Source of the DNA: Parachlorella kessleri
Lineage: Eukaryota; Chlorophyta; Trebouxiophyceae; Chlorellales; Chlorellaceae
Assembly (NCBI GenBank): GCA_001598975.1
Contig: BBXU01001442.1
Span: forward strand, 1-48,792
Direction: 5' to 3'
DNA: 48,792 nt
The notes below the pieces were generated by a model. It was not told the origin of the DNA and made no database searches. It saw only the letters and a program-made list of their open reading frames with translations. Position numbers and translations under genes: made by a program. Below are positions 36,901 through 47,285 of the stretch, one piece after another. How positions within the stretch are numbered: the first letter of the stretch is position 1; every line of letters begins with the position of its first letter.

Positions 36901-38027
36901 ATGAAGCACTTGCAGTCATGTCCCTTCGAGCATGCACCCTGACAAGGCTGGTGACGGGCACACCATCGAGTCCACACGTCTGTCAACAGGCCAAGTTGCT
37001 CCGTCCCTCTACCAGCAGGCTGTTAAGACAAGCTCAGTCAACCCCACCCACCAGCACGCCCACTGCGCACAAGCCGATCGCCCCAGACCCACAGACAACC
37101 CACCAGCGCAGGAGCATTTGCAGGTAGTCTGAGAGGAACGCCAGCCACTTGCGTTTTATGCGCAGGAGGAGGCGGGGCAGCAGGCTCAGCAGGTTCAGCT
37201 GCACGGCCAGGCTGGCTTCACTCTGATGCCCCTCTGGGAGGCTGCAGTAGACGATAAAACAGCACAAGGGTTCCATGCGCCTCACCCAGCATCACACAAA
37301 GCGGTGCCAAAACACTGGTAGGCATCGTTTGTGCTGGCTTGATATTTGGTTTCACAATGGTTGCCGCCTGATACCAGCCCTTGCAGCCTGTTTCACGAAC
37401 ACACAGCAGCTGAAGCTCCCAGTACACCTCTCCTGGGTTGAGCATTGGGCACTAAGCGTCAGATGCCTTGCTTGCCTTAGGGCGTCAGACAGGCTCTCCA
37501 GAAACAAGCTGAGGAGCTCCCGCGGGTTGCAGGTGACCGCGGCGGTTCCAGCCAAGCCTGCTACGGAGGCGGCAGCAGCAGGGAAGGAGACTGCGGCCCT
37601 TTGGATGGCTGGCCAGGCATCAAAGAGGGCATCGCTTTGTTCTTGCTTGCCCTGACTTGCCAGCAGGATAGCATGCACCTCATCAAGCAAGGCCTGCACC
37701 CAAGAAGTACCAAAGTTGTAGTGTATGGAGCCTGGTGGCGCACAAATTGAGTTTGCACTCAGGGATTTAATCGGGACAGGTCCGTTGGACAGAGCTGCTT
37801 CTGCAAGGCACAAGTTCACCTCACTGGGGTGCCCCCAGGGGCTGCCCTAGTGCCTAACTAGGCAGGACTTTGCTGAAATCACTCTCACTACAAAGCGTGG
37901 CGGGGCCTTAGCTAGCTGCACTCACGCATATGTCGCCTTGCTGATCAAGTCCAACGTCATGGGGTTCGCCTGGGAGCTGGTCTAGTGCGTCCTGTAGGCT
38001 GCAGGCGAGTACCCTGATGTCTTCCAT
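33902..38027 (-). CDS. ALF4: ALF4/glomulin-like protein
   Basis: ALF4 (plants) and glomulin (animals) are helical-repeat proteins that bind RBX1 and inhibit cullin-RING ubiquitin ligases. Seven exons: 37926-38027, 37476-37693, 37104-37241, 35571-36759, 35163-35279, 34757-34847, 33902-34560. Total 2514 bases, 837 residues, one continuous frame. Family-like segments in order: LDEVHAILLAS, NPRELLSLFLESL, LLPRLLLRIKRKWL, NPVEVVRSCAHEALNALLSAF, LSLYRFVLLR and LVPLHAAVLDLL, then a final amphipathic helix (LAVQRLLDVLERVIEISK). The large fourth exon carries low-complexity Ala/Pro/Gln, an eight-Glu run (TCC repeat near 36118-36147) and a Ser/Gly patch, longer than in plants. The second intron needs a GC donor (CTAAG-GCAAGC). 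Similarity is from memory of the Arabidopsis protein, so moderate certainty. Confidence 0.65.
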
Positions 38028-38248
38028 TATCAGAAGGGAAGGTCAGCAAGGTTCCCTGACACCTGGCGCTCGCTGTATGCACTTTGTCCCGCCAGCGCTT
38101 TCTCAGGGATGACTCAGAGCGAAGACCGCCCGCGGCCCTGGTTCTTTACAGTGTTTCTAGGACCTGGCAGTGAGCTTGTCCCCGCGTCTGCAGCTCTGCA
38201 GCACTGCCCTGCCTCACGCGATCCTTGCCCTTACCGAGCCTTGACAGC
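38028..38248. promoter_or_regulatory. Bidirectional promoter, ALF4-like and MTFP1-like genes
   Basis: Only 221 bases lie between the two divergent start codons. It must hold both 5' leaders and core promoters. No TATA box is obvious. The CGCCCGCGGCCC patch near 38127 is the most GC-rich part. Confidence 0.55.
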
Positions 38249-40221
38249 ATGAAGACACTTCCAGTGCAACGACCGCTGACACTTGGTGGCAGCACTATTC
38301 AGAACACTGCACGGCCCGGCAGGCGCGCTTGCCTGGGGCCTCATGCAGCGCTACAGAAGGATGCCTCAGCTGCTCCGTCTAGAGACTCATTTAGCGATGA
38401 CGAGGCTCTGCGAGCAGTCAGCAACGTGCCTGACGGCGGCAAGGCTTTGGAAACCACACTTGCTGCCAGCAGCAACAGCACCAGCGGCCTGCTTCAGAGG
38501 GAAGCCCTGGGCAGCAGCAGCGCTGCGGCCAACCCGCTAGCAGCACTGCTGGCCAGGATTGACTTTTCAGAGCCCATCAGTTTTGACAGGGAGGAAAAGA
38601 CAGAATACGACCCTCTGCGAGATGGGCCTCTGCGATACCTGGGGTATGCTAACGAGCTGGGCGAGGCCTTTGCCGCGTGGCTCTTTCAGGGCGGCGTGCC
38701 ACTCTCTTATGCAGGTGGGTGTGTTCTTTGCCGATCCAGGAGACGTGAAGTGCTGTTCGGAGACAGAAGTGTCCTAGGAATACATATCAGTGCTACTGAT
38801 GGGTCAAGGAAACCTTCTGAGCATGATATTGCTGGCAACTTGCAGCTAACAAGCCGATTTGCCTGCTTGTGTGCAGTTGCCATATCCTATGTGCTGTTTG
38901 ACACCTGGGACAAATACAACAAGACCCGGGCAGATGCCCAGCAGAAGTTGACAGCACGACAAGATATGCCTGCCAGTGTCGACAAAGCCAAGTAAGCACT
39001 GCGCAATTGTTTGGGGCTGCCCTAGGACCATGGCAGCCGACTCAGCCATCTCAGCGTGGCACCCAGGCTCAGCGTGATGCCTTGCTAGCTATTGCTGTAC
39101 TGCAGACGTAGTGACACTGCAGTGGCAAATTGCAACCAGCTTTAAACAGCCACCTGTTCGCAGCCAGGCGACCAGTGTGCAATGCTAGCAACCAGCTTTT
39201 CTGCTATGCAGGCTCATTAGCGCGATTGCTTTGGAGAGAGGCGTGGACACGGTGGTATGGCAGCTGATAGCTTCAGTGGCAGCCCCCGGCTACACTATAC
39301 ATACAATTGTGGCCATCGTACGGGAGCTGCTTGGGGAGGGAGAGGTGCGCTGGGTTGGAGGAGGAAGGTCTCGGCGTCCCAGTGAAGTCTCAAAGGGACT
39401 GGCTATTGACGGAATTTAAGGGAGTTGATTGCCATCTTGTAGCCTAGTTTGTAAAGCCCGCTGTATTGTGCCAGGGAAGGCCAGGGAACGTGTGCATGAG
39501 GTTTCTCCTTGTCTCTCTGTCGTGGGAGTCGAGGAGTCGAGGCATGTGGACACCATTAATGGTGTATAGGGGGGGAGTGTGGGCAGGCGTCGGTTCACTT
39601 TCGAAAGCAGGATGACGGGGGGTGCGGTCCATGATATTGACCGACTTTGACAGCGAACCTTCCTCTTTTCGTGCAGAAAAGCGAGCAAGCAACGGCAGCA
39701 ATCTTTCACTCCGCAGCACTGCTTGGCATCCCTGGCGACGTCTTCCTCGAAAACATGAACAAGAGCATCCCCACTGCAGTGGGCCTGCTAGGTGCGGGGT
39801 GCAATCATCTGCACATTGCAGTGTGCAACTGTCGGTCCCCAGTGGCTGCTTGCCATGTATTACTTTCATGCCTTTCTGCTGCTGCGTTGAGCTCATGCTT
39901 GGCAGGGAGCTGACGAGATGGTATGGCTATCCTTGCCATTCACCTCGTTCTGAGTGGGCGCGCATGGGGTGGCATGCTTGGTCCCCATGTGAAGGGGTTT
40001 GCCGGTCAGTTTGCTAGCTTGAGCTAAAGTGCCCTAGCTGACTGATAAGGCTTATTTCCTTTGCAGCCATCCCCTTTATTGTCCACCCCATCGACAGCGG
40101 TGTCCACGCTTTGCTGAATGCCACGCTGCGTCCTGCCCTCCGGCGGCTGATATGCAATGAGGCCCGCGGCATTGAGGCAGGGCTGCGAATCTGCCAATGC
40201 AGTGAGTGCCGCGAGACTTGA
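38249..40221 (+). CDS. MTFP1: MTFP1 (MTP18)-like mitochondrial fission process protein
   Basis: MTFP1 is a multi-pass inner-mitochondrial-membrane protein affecting mitochondrial division. Five exons: 38249-38714, 38877-38991, 39212-39344, 39677-39791, 40067-40221. Total 984 bases, 327 residues, in phase. ATG 38249 is the first in-frame ATG; an upstream TTG extends the frame without need. Family motifs: DGPLRYLGYANELGEAF after an N-terminal region of about 120 residues rich in Ser, Ala and Arg (presequence plus linker), YVLFDTWDKYNKT, VWQLIASVAAPGYTIH, and near the end AIPFIVHPIDSGVHALLNAT. Apolar stretches in these segments fit membrane helices. The C-terminal tail past LRPALRRL has three extra Cys (CQCSEC) and contains GTGAGT, so a further intron and exon cannot be excluded. 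TGTAA at 40407-40411. Confidence 0.82.
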
Positions 40222-41123
40222 TTGGACTTGTTTCTTCGTGCTCGTATAGTTAGTTAGGTCTCAAGCGTGCCCTTAGAATATGAGGAAGGTGGTGTGATTT
40301 ACACAACCTTGCAAAGCCTGGTATACTGCATCTCTGGAGATGGCCTTTGTATAGTAGCTGAGTTGCGCCGTTTCCGTTGGCATAATCGTCCAAAAGAGCA
40401 TGTGGGTGTAAAGCTATGCATCCTGACGAGCATGGTTTGCTGACTGGACCAGCACTAGCAGTAGTGGATGCAGCAGGTTTTGTTGGCAAGGGGTTCACGA
40501 AGGCATCCAAGGGAGGGTGGACGTGTTCAATAGGTTGGGGTGCATGCCTTGACGGGGGGAACCACCAGCGCACAGGGTTCATGAGCAGGAGACGTAGCAT
40601 TATGCTGCCAGACACACCATCATCTGTAGGACCTGTAGGTCAGTCCGGTGCTGCAAAGACTTACATCGCCTCAAGCTTCATGCAGTACTACAAACAAGGC
40701 CAGATACATTACCTGTAGCTTGGAAACTAGCAGGCAGGAAACTTAGAGGACAGCAGGTAGAAGAGGCCGGAGGAACCATGGTGCAGCGCAGGAGCGTCCT
40801 TGCAAGCCAATAATATATACAACATTCACGCCGATTTTGGCAGGGTAGAAAACGTCCTAGCCCCCATTGGGAACATGCAGGGCGGCTGAGGCATGCACAG
40901 AGCAGGGGGCAACTCTGACAACGGAAGCTGTGCATACATTAATGAAATCCCATTCTCTACTTCAAGGCTGTTCAGGGCGGGGTCGAGACATACTGCTGAC
41001 TCTTTACAATACTCATGCACCCAGGAAAGCAGATAAAACAGAGTTGCTCCGAGAGCCTTCCACTGAATTAACCAGTACATCAGACCTTGGCCCATCACTG
41101 TAGACTCGACACATTTCTTCATT
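40222..41123. other. Convergent intergenic region
   Basis: 3' flank of MTFP1, with TGTAA at 40407-40411, and of the minus-strand 88-residue gene, with TTACA at 41004-41008, 116 bases past its stop. Open frames here lack splice support or recognisable motifs. No gene seen. Confidence 0.5.
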
Positions 41124-41792
41124 TCAATTCCAGTTCATCACGCCCCCAGAGCCAGCCGAGGTGTAGGTTGCAGGACGGGAGGCCTGCACAGGGTAACAAG
41201 GCTGAGGTGTTGCATTACACATGTACACCAGCGTAGCACAGGTCCTGGCGGGCCTAGAGAGCCAGCGGGCAAAGTAAAGTAAGAGCATGCAGCACCTCAC
41301 CTCCTTCTTGGCATCCCCCCAGTGCATCAGACCACATGCGCCAGCGCTGGCATAGGCAGCGGGCGGCGCAGCCTGCATATCAAGCAGCCATGACTTACAG
41401 TTAGGCAGCCAAGGTGGATGGCCCACCTGACCAGCATCTAGCAACTCCCGTGACTCGGCCCAGGGCTGGACCGACAGAGCTCAGGGACTTGCCTGCTTCT
41501 TGGCAGTAATGCTGAGCATGCGAGTCTCGCTGTCGCTCTGCTGCCCCAAGTCGCCAGAAACATCTGCAGGGAGTAACACATCCATGACCAATCTGCCAAG
41601 CAACATGCACCGCCTAACGGTCAGCCGGGGAAGCAAGGGAGGTGTGGTAGGTACCCGAAGTTGGATTGTGACCAACACCAACGCAATCCCACACAAGGGT
41701 GTAAGGGAAAGCTTGCTACTTGACTCACTTGAAGCGCTGCGCCGGTACAGAGTTGCCAGGCTTGGCAAAACAAACTCCTCCTGGCTGGCCAT
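41124..41792 (-). CDS. Small uncharacterised protein with duplicated Tyr-x-Ser-Ala-Gly motif
   Basis: Four exons: 41729-41792, 41493-41563, 41301-41372, 41124-41183. Total 267 bases, 88 residues. The ATG context (CACCACAATGGCC) is good. The protein is polar, without a signal peptide or membrane helix. Its last two exons encode two related segments, YASAGACGLMHWGDAKKE and YTSAGSGGVMNWN, preceded by RMLSITAKKQ. The second intron uses a GC donor (AGCAG-GCAAGT). A GT two bases further on gives an alternative open frame but destroys the internal repeat, so the GC model is preferred. A minus-strand TGTAA lies 116 bases downstream (41004-41008). I do not recognise the family. Size and repeated aromatic/glycine motifs would fit a small structural or microtubule-associated protein, but that is a guess. 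Confidence 0.5.
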
Positions 41793-44700
41793 TGTGGTGC
41801 TGACGAGCTTTGGGCGGACGCAGCAGCAAACAGTGCCGTCCACAAGTGCGGCAGGTTTTTTGCCAGAGAGCAGACAAAAGCTGGCAAAGCTGGCATGCTA
41901 CGGCAGCTCCCTTTAGTGCGATGCATCGGTGCAGATTTTATGTTCTCCCGCCATTCAAGTGTGCCACAGTTCAAGTGAGTGAGCCACAGTCTGGCCACAG
42001 TTCCACCCGGACAATAGCCGTGATAGCCACAGCTACCCAGTCCATTCCTCGGTGCCACGGAAGGGTGCCACCGTCAGCGAGGGGAACGGATACCATGTGG
42101 TGATGGCGGTATCATGTGGTGATGGCGCACCATGCCACATCGTGGTGCACACAGGCCGTGCTATATGCGGCTGTTCCCATTCGCGTACAAGAGGAACCGT
42201 TGATCCACTTGGGAGGCAAGCCCCCTCCTTGCATCGCAGCAGTTGGTGGCATCCTATCATTTCTGTAATGACTTGCTGAAGTAGCCAGGCTTGAAGCATA
42301 GGCTTCTTGAATGGACTTACCATCTGGTTGCCCCAAGGGTGCATGATGCACTCTGCGTTGGCCTGGTCGGGGGTGGGTCCAGCCCCTGCCAGCGCTGAAA
42401 GTGTTCTCGTTGTGTGCGTATAGCTCCTGTGCTGTTTGGGCTGGCCTGTGCCAGGCAGTACACCCGGCTCTAGCCTGGTCTTGGGGCTAACATTGGCACC
42501 AGCTGCTGTCACTATGCGCTGTTCCAAGTCCACAAGCAGCTATGCAGTGCAGGCATCAGTATGCAACGACATGCCCTGCGCATATTAAACAGGACAGTAA
42601 ACAACTATTAGTCATGTTTCCACTATCTTAAACACGAAACAAATTGTGGGGCGGCAGGGGCCCAGATCACCAGCAAGCATGCCCGCCGCTTGCTGAAGCA
42701 AGTGATGCAGCGCCCAGGAAGGCTGGTGACGGCTAGAGGGTTAGGTGCTGGTGGGTGGGTGTATATTGCTTTTAGCCTTTCCTTTACCAAACTCATGCAC
42801 TCACAAGCGCCCCGTTCACGCCAGCAAGACGCTCATCATGCAAACTGCGGCCCGATGTTCGGGCGGAACCTTGGTTCAAGGCTTAGAGAGCAAGCACGGA
42901 GACAGACAGCAGAGCAGAGCACGACAGAGCAAGCGGAGCAGTAAGGACAACAGCCAGATGAAGCCATGCAGCGCAGCCTATACAGTGTAACTCTGACGGA
43001 ACACCTAGTCCAAATGCACTATAGCAGCGACCCTCACTGCCCGCGTGTCGTCCCAGCTGGTCCACACTCAGCACCTTCTGGCCTCCAAGAACCCCTATGC
43101 CAACGAGGTAGGGAACCTGTGCATCTATGCTCGCCCCACTAAGTACCTCTGTCCCTGACCTCTGGAACAGCATGACACCCTGCCATGGGTGGCAAAAATC
43201 CCACATGCCAAGATGCACCCACTTCCCTCCGCATAGGCAACATCTGTTCACGCCTGGGAGTCTACTTGTTGCCAGAGTCGCCACCAGGTGCCCTGCCAGT
43301 CACGGGCTCGTGGGGGTAGGGCTCGTTGTCAAAACCCTGCAGAAACATATCCTGAGGGCGGGATGGCATGCACAGCGTTACTTGCATGTAGAACGCCTTG
43401 GTTAGGTGTAGCCTGCGTGCCTGACATGTGTGCTAGGAAGGCGCGGCCCAGCAGAATGTGAAATAGGATAGTATTTGGATACAAGGTGCTTCCTACCCAT
43501 GACGGACCAGCCAGGCAAGGTGTGTGCCCAGCAGGGAGGGCTTCAGCAGCACAGGGTTACAATAGCAACAGCAATGGGCTGGCTTGCGCCCGTCTCCATC
43601 ACCTCTGGTCTAGCAGTCACCCCGGCAGCTGGGTCGTTGGGCTGGCTCTGCGGAGGGAAGCAGGCGCAGCCAGTTTTTACAATGTTTCATAGTGTGCACC
43701 CTTTGAAGAACACTGCTGCACCCAAGCACCAGGGTTGTCGGACATGTGTGTAAGTGGGAGCCGCTCCGTGAGACGGAGAGTCCCAATCGTCAAAATTCAC
43801 ACTGTGAAAGGCGGAGGAGGTGTGTATAAGTGGGCAGGCCTGCAGGAGATCATCTTGAAGGCACGGAAGCATCAGAGCCTCATGCAAGCTAGGGTGCAGC
43901 ACCTAGGCCAGCAGACTTGCCTCGTCTATGAACATCGCCACTTTGTGCGCTGCGCCCAAATCTGCGATATGTGCAGGCCAGCCCTTGAGTTGCAGCTAGC
44001 ACTTAAAGCATCAAATGACACGGCACCCTGTCAGCCAGCATGCTCATCCGGACAGGCCACACCATGCCCGGGCTGGCCACCACCAAGTATGGTTGGGACT
44101 GCCCTTAGCAGCAGCGTGCTTTGAAGATGCTCAGGTGTTTCTCCGCTCCCAACTGGAAAGCAGCCTTCGCTCTTCTGCCTGACCCCCAGGCACCCAGGGC
44201 ATTTCTTTAGACTTTAAAGAGTGGTCTCTCACATCGTCCAGGGCCCAGCCAGCTACCGTTCCAGACTGCCTCAACAAGGCAGGTGAGCCCTTCGTGGCCC
44301 ACCAGCACAATGTCTAGGGGCGCCCACCTGTCTTGGAAAGATCACTCAGGTGCCCAACTGCCCCAGCATCCTTGCACTGCACTAGCAGGGCAGGCAGGTC
44401 GGTGCCGCCACGGGTGCAGCATGCCAGTACTACGCTCTTGCAGCCCTTGTGGCTGAATTTCGCAGCCAAGCAGCCCTACCTGGTTCATCTCTGCCTCCAT
44501 CTGCGCAAACTTGAGCTCAGCCATGCCTAACTGCCCCAAGGCGGTCTGAGGGTCGAGCAACGACAGTAAGCCTTGGACAGTGCCTGAGCAGGAGATAAAG
44601 TGTCGGCAGGTCGTCATTATGTAAGAGGAAAGCTTGCGATACAGAACTACGCCTTACACGTATGCAGCCTGCCATGTCATGGCTAGTTCAGCTCACCCTT

Positions 44701-45026
44701 CGTTCGTAGCACACAGTCATGCACACAGTGGAGAACCCAACACTAAATATGGTTGGTTTGATCACTTTGGTGGCGTTGACTATGTCCGCCCACAGTGCTG
44801 GCTAAGAGAAGACGTACTGAAGCTGTCCAAGAAGGGCTGCCAGCTCAGCTGGGAGTTCTTGGAGTGGCTTGTCCGAGGGGTGGTCCCAGGTAAAGCTTGG
44901 ACGTGTGGCAGATCCAACAATTGAATCCAAGAGCTTCTCTCTTCCTGCGGATATGAAGAGGCACGACTTGCTCCATGTAACTTAACGAGCGCGAGCGCAA
45001 ACCACTGTGTCCTACACTCAGCAACC
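41793..45026. other. Unresolved region with coding-like fragments
   Basis: About 3.2 kb where I cannot assemble a gene. Fragments worth noting: (a) minus strand, 42033 to about 42548, open for about 170 codons, including SYTHTTRTLSALAG and ECIMHPWGNQM before GTAAGT. (b) Plus strand, about 43019-43107, encoding TARVSSQLVHTQHLLASKNP before GTAGGG. (c) Minus strand 44480-44600 with LDPQTALGQLGMAELKFAQM, and 44330-44470 with CKSVVLACCTRGGTDLPALL. (d) Minus strand about 44800-44915 with SDKPLQELPAELAALLGQLQ before GTACGT. These probably belong to one or two genes, mainly on the minus strand, but phases did not close. Confidence 0.4.
44280..44915 (-). CDS. Probable unresolved minus-strand gene (exon fragments only)
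   Basis: Three segments look like exons. About 44800-44915 ends in Gly-Gln-Leu-Gln before GTACGT. About 44480-44601 follows a CTCCTGCTCAG acceptor and ends ATGAACCAG before GTAGGG. About 44330-44470 lies in another frame, includes GGTDLPALLVQCKDAGAVGH, and ends before GTGGGC. The helical, Leu-rich character of the first two and the codon pattern suggest real protein. The joins I tried are out of phase, so an intermediate exon or another acceptor is missing. Product unknown. Confidence 0.3.
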
Positions 45027-46121
45027 ATGCGTTCCTACGCCGCCGTGGCCCTTGCCTGCCTGTTCCTTTGTGGCAGTCTGGTTGCTGCGCAGGTATGATG
45101 GTCGGTCAAGGGCTGCTACTGCAGGTGCTCAGAAGTCACACCCACTGTCAACTGCCATGGCTTGGCTGTGGTGCAGGATGCACCCCAGTGCGCAATCACC
45201 CAGGAACAGGCCTCAAGTGCTGACTACAGCAAGCTGAAGACTGCTTGCGCCGCCACTGTCAGCCTGGACCAGCGATGCAATGGCTGCCTCTGTGCCTTTG
45301 GCGAGGTGCGGCGGCCACTTCTAGTTCTAATCTAGAGTGTAGCAGCATACGCCACCTGACGATGCTGCCGTGAGTCCCCTAGAGATGGGGCCAACGAAGA
45401 GCCAGGAATTACTGTGCCCCAAAAAAGCGGCTCGTCCTTCCACTATTGCGTCGTGTGCTTTGCAGCATGAAATCCAAGAGGAATAGCAAGACTTGCTCAT
45501 ACACTGCTTGCTGGCTGGTGCAGGTGTTTGCACCCATTCTGGCTGCAAATGGCATCAAGATCGACATGCAGAACATGGACCAGAATGACGTTACCGATGC
45601 CATGATGGCATGTGGGTGCTATATGGCTGCTGCACAGCATTGAGCGTTCTGTGTGGAGTGGTGGCTGTGTGTGCGCTCGGTTCCTTGGTTATTAACATAG
45701 GCCATGGTTACTAATTTGCGTCATCGGTGCCTACGCTGACCAGGCAAGCCTTGTAGTCCCCAACCCTTGAGTCCTCGCCTGCCTTGTCTGGCTTCCCTTG
45801 CAGGCTTTGACGTAGTTGTGCCTGCCATGGAGGCCCAGGGGTAAGTCCCAACTGCAAGGACTTCCCCACAGGGCTGAGGGCTGACTGTCTGCCTGTTGGA
45901 CCGTTAATCAACAGGCAGTAGCCTGAGAGCAGTTGTGCACTGCGTACTTCACGGCGAGCCTTGCACTGCCTGCCTGCATATGGAGCCTTCCATTGCTGGG
46001 ATCCTGACACCCATCTGTCTCACCAAATTCCTTTCCACTGTACAGGGTCGACCTGGCTGCCCTTGCTGAGCTGGCTTCCTGCCCTGAGATCCCTCAGTGC
46101 CTCATGGCAGGCTCTGACTAG
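45027..46121 (+). CDS. Small secreted eight-cysteine protein
   Basis: Five exons: 45027-45092, 45177-45305, 45524-45611, 45804-45840, 46046-46121. Total 396 bases, 131 residues, in phase. Exon 1 is a textbook signal peptide (MRSYAAVALACLFLCGS..., about 22 residues, cleavage near AAQ). The mature part has eight Cys with spacing C-x18-C-x9-C-x2-C-x-C, then one Cys at the exon 3/4 junction and C-x5-C near the end, enough for four disulfides. Two related halves are visible (FAPILAANGI and VVPAMEAQGV). An unspliced alternative ends at 45643 after CGCYMAAAQH; the five-exon form keeps the even Cys count and is preferred. The pattern is not the plant lipid-transfer eight-cysteine motif. Likely extracellular or vacuolar; function unknown. 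TGTAA at 46288-46292. Confidence 0.6.
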
Positions 46122-46491
46122 GAGGCACTACGCGTGCGGCCGCAAGTGACAGTTACTCCCTGACAGCTGCAGGCTGTGTCCGGATCGAAACCCAACTCCA
46201 TGGGGTCCAGGCTTCGCATCGACATCGTTAATTGCACCAGGGCTTTTGCAGTATCCTTACGTTTGACTGCTTAAGGCTGGGTGTTTGTGTAAGTGCAACA
46301 TCACCCGTAAGGGCCCAAGTGTAAGTCAGGTTTGGAGCATAGATGGAACATCAGGCAACTGAGTCCAGAGCCTAGGCACGGCAGAGGCAGGCGTCAGTGT
46401 AGCATGCAGCTGGCCTTTATTACTTATTACACCAACAAGCAACCAAAGTTCCTCACGGCCTCAGCATATCCCAACAACCAAACCAGTTTTG
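46122..46491. other. Convergent intergenic region
   Basis: 3' flanks of the secreted-protein gene, with TGTAA at 46288-46292 and again near 46320, and of the IF1-like gene, with TTACA on the + strand at 46427-46431, 61 bases past its stop. Nothing else seen. Confidence 0.5.
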
Positions 46492-47285
46492 TCAAAAATC
46501 CGGGCTGTGTCGCCAGGCAAGCAGCTGCTCCACATCATGAGCTTTCATGCGATACTTGTCAATCAGAGGCTTGAGCGCGGCTATCTCCTCCTGCTTGGCT
46601 TCTGCCGCAGCGGCCGGCTCGCTTTGCTCCACCTGGTCCCGCAGCTTTGCCAGCAGCTTGCGCAGCGCTTTCTCATCCTCCTGAACACCAGCAGAGACTG
46701 GTCGCCCTCACTGTGGAAACCGCACACAGCTTTGGTAAATTAAGGTGAGCAGCAGCTTCAGAATGCCCTGCCCGGGCCGCACTAGCGCCACGCCCGAGCT
46801 CTAGAGCCTCATTACCCAAACATTAACAACGCAGTGGCTTAAATGTTGACTCTACAGCTTTCAGCAGTATCTGCGGTTGGCGCAGGTCATGTACAAACAG
46901 GGTGTTTACCAGCACAATGGTAAGAAGCAGGTATAGTGGTGGTGGCTGTCCTGTCAGTCAAGTCTAGATGGACTACCGACAGCCTGGACCTGAGGGCAAC
47001 GCTGGCAAACATAGTGGTGAAAAGGCTGAGCCCATGCGGATGGCTGTGTGACTAGCACCCTGTCTCAGTCTAAGCCTGCTTAGTGGGACCGTCACGTCCA
47101 ACCTTCCAGGGCCTGGACAGCCTTGGAGAACTTGCCTTCTTGGCAAACAAGTTCTCTTCCCATGTCTCCCGTTCATCAAAGTTCTTCAAGCCTGCCAGGC
47201 TCATGGCTCGGAGCTGCTGAGTGGGCTTGGCGTTGAGCAGTGGTGGCACCAGCCGCCCCAGCTTGGCCATACCATGCAGCGACAT
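46492..47285 (-). CDS. IF1-like small mitochondrial protein (putative ATP synthase inhibitor)
   Basis: Two exons, 47136-47285 and 46492-46680, give 339 bases and 112 residues. The N-terminal 35 residues lack acids and contain Lys and Arg (MAKLGRLVPPLLNAKP), like a mitochondrial presequence. The mature part starts LKNFDERETWEENLFAKK, then EDEKALRKLLAKLRDQV, a short Ala/Glu linker, and LKPLIDKYRMKAHDVEQLL. The arrangement (short acidic-aromatic segment, long charged helix) and size resemble IF1-type F1-ATPase inhibitors and algal proteins of that kind, but the inhibitory core is not a clear match. The intron has a GC donor (AGAAG-GCAAGT); the nearest GT gives the wrong phase. A second ATG at 47270 could also serve. 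Family call tentative, gene reality good. Confidence 0.5.

Noticed and set aside
38225..38995. Unspliced 256-codon MTFP1 frame starting at TTG 38225
   Set aside because: The start is not ATG, and reading through the intron at 38715 breaks the conserved sequence; the spliced five-exon model restores the family C-terminus.
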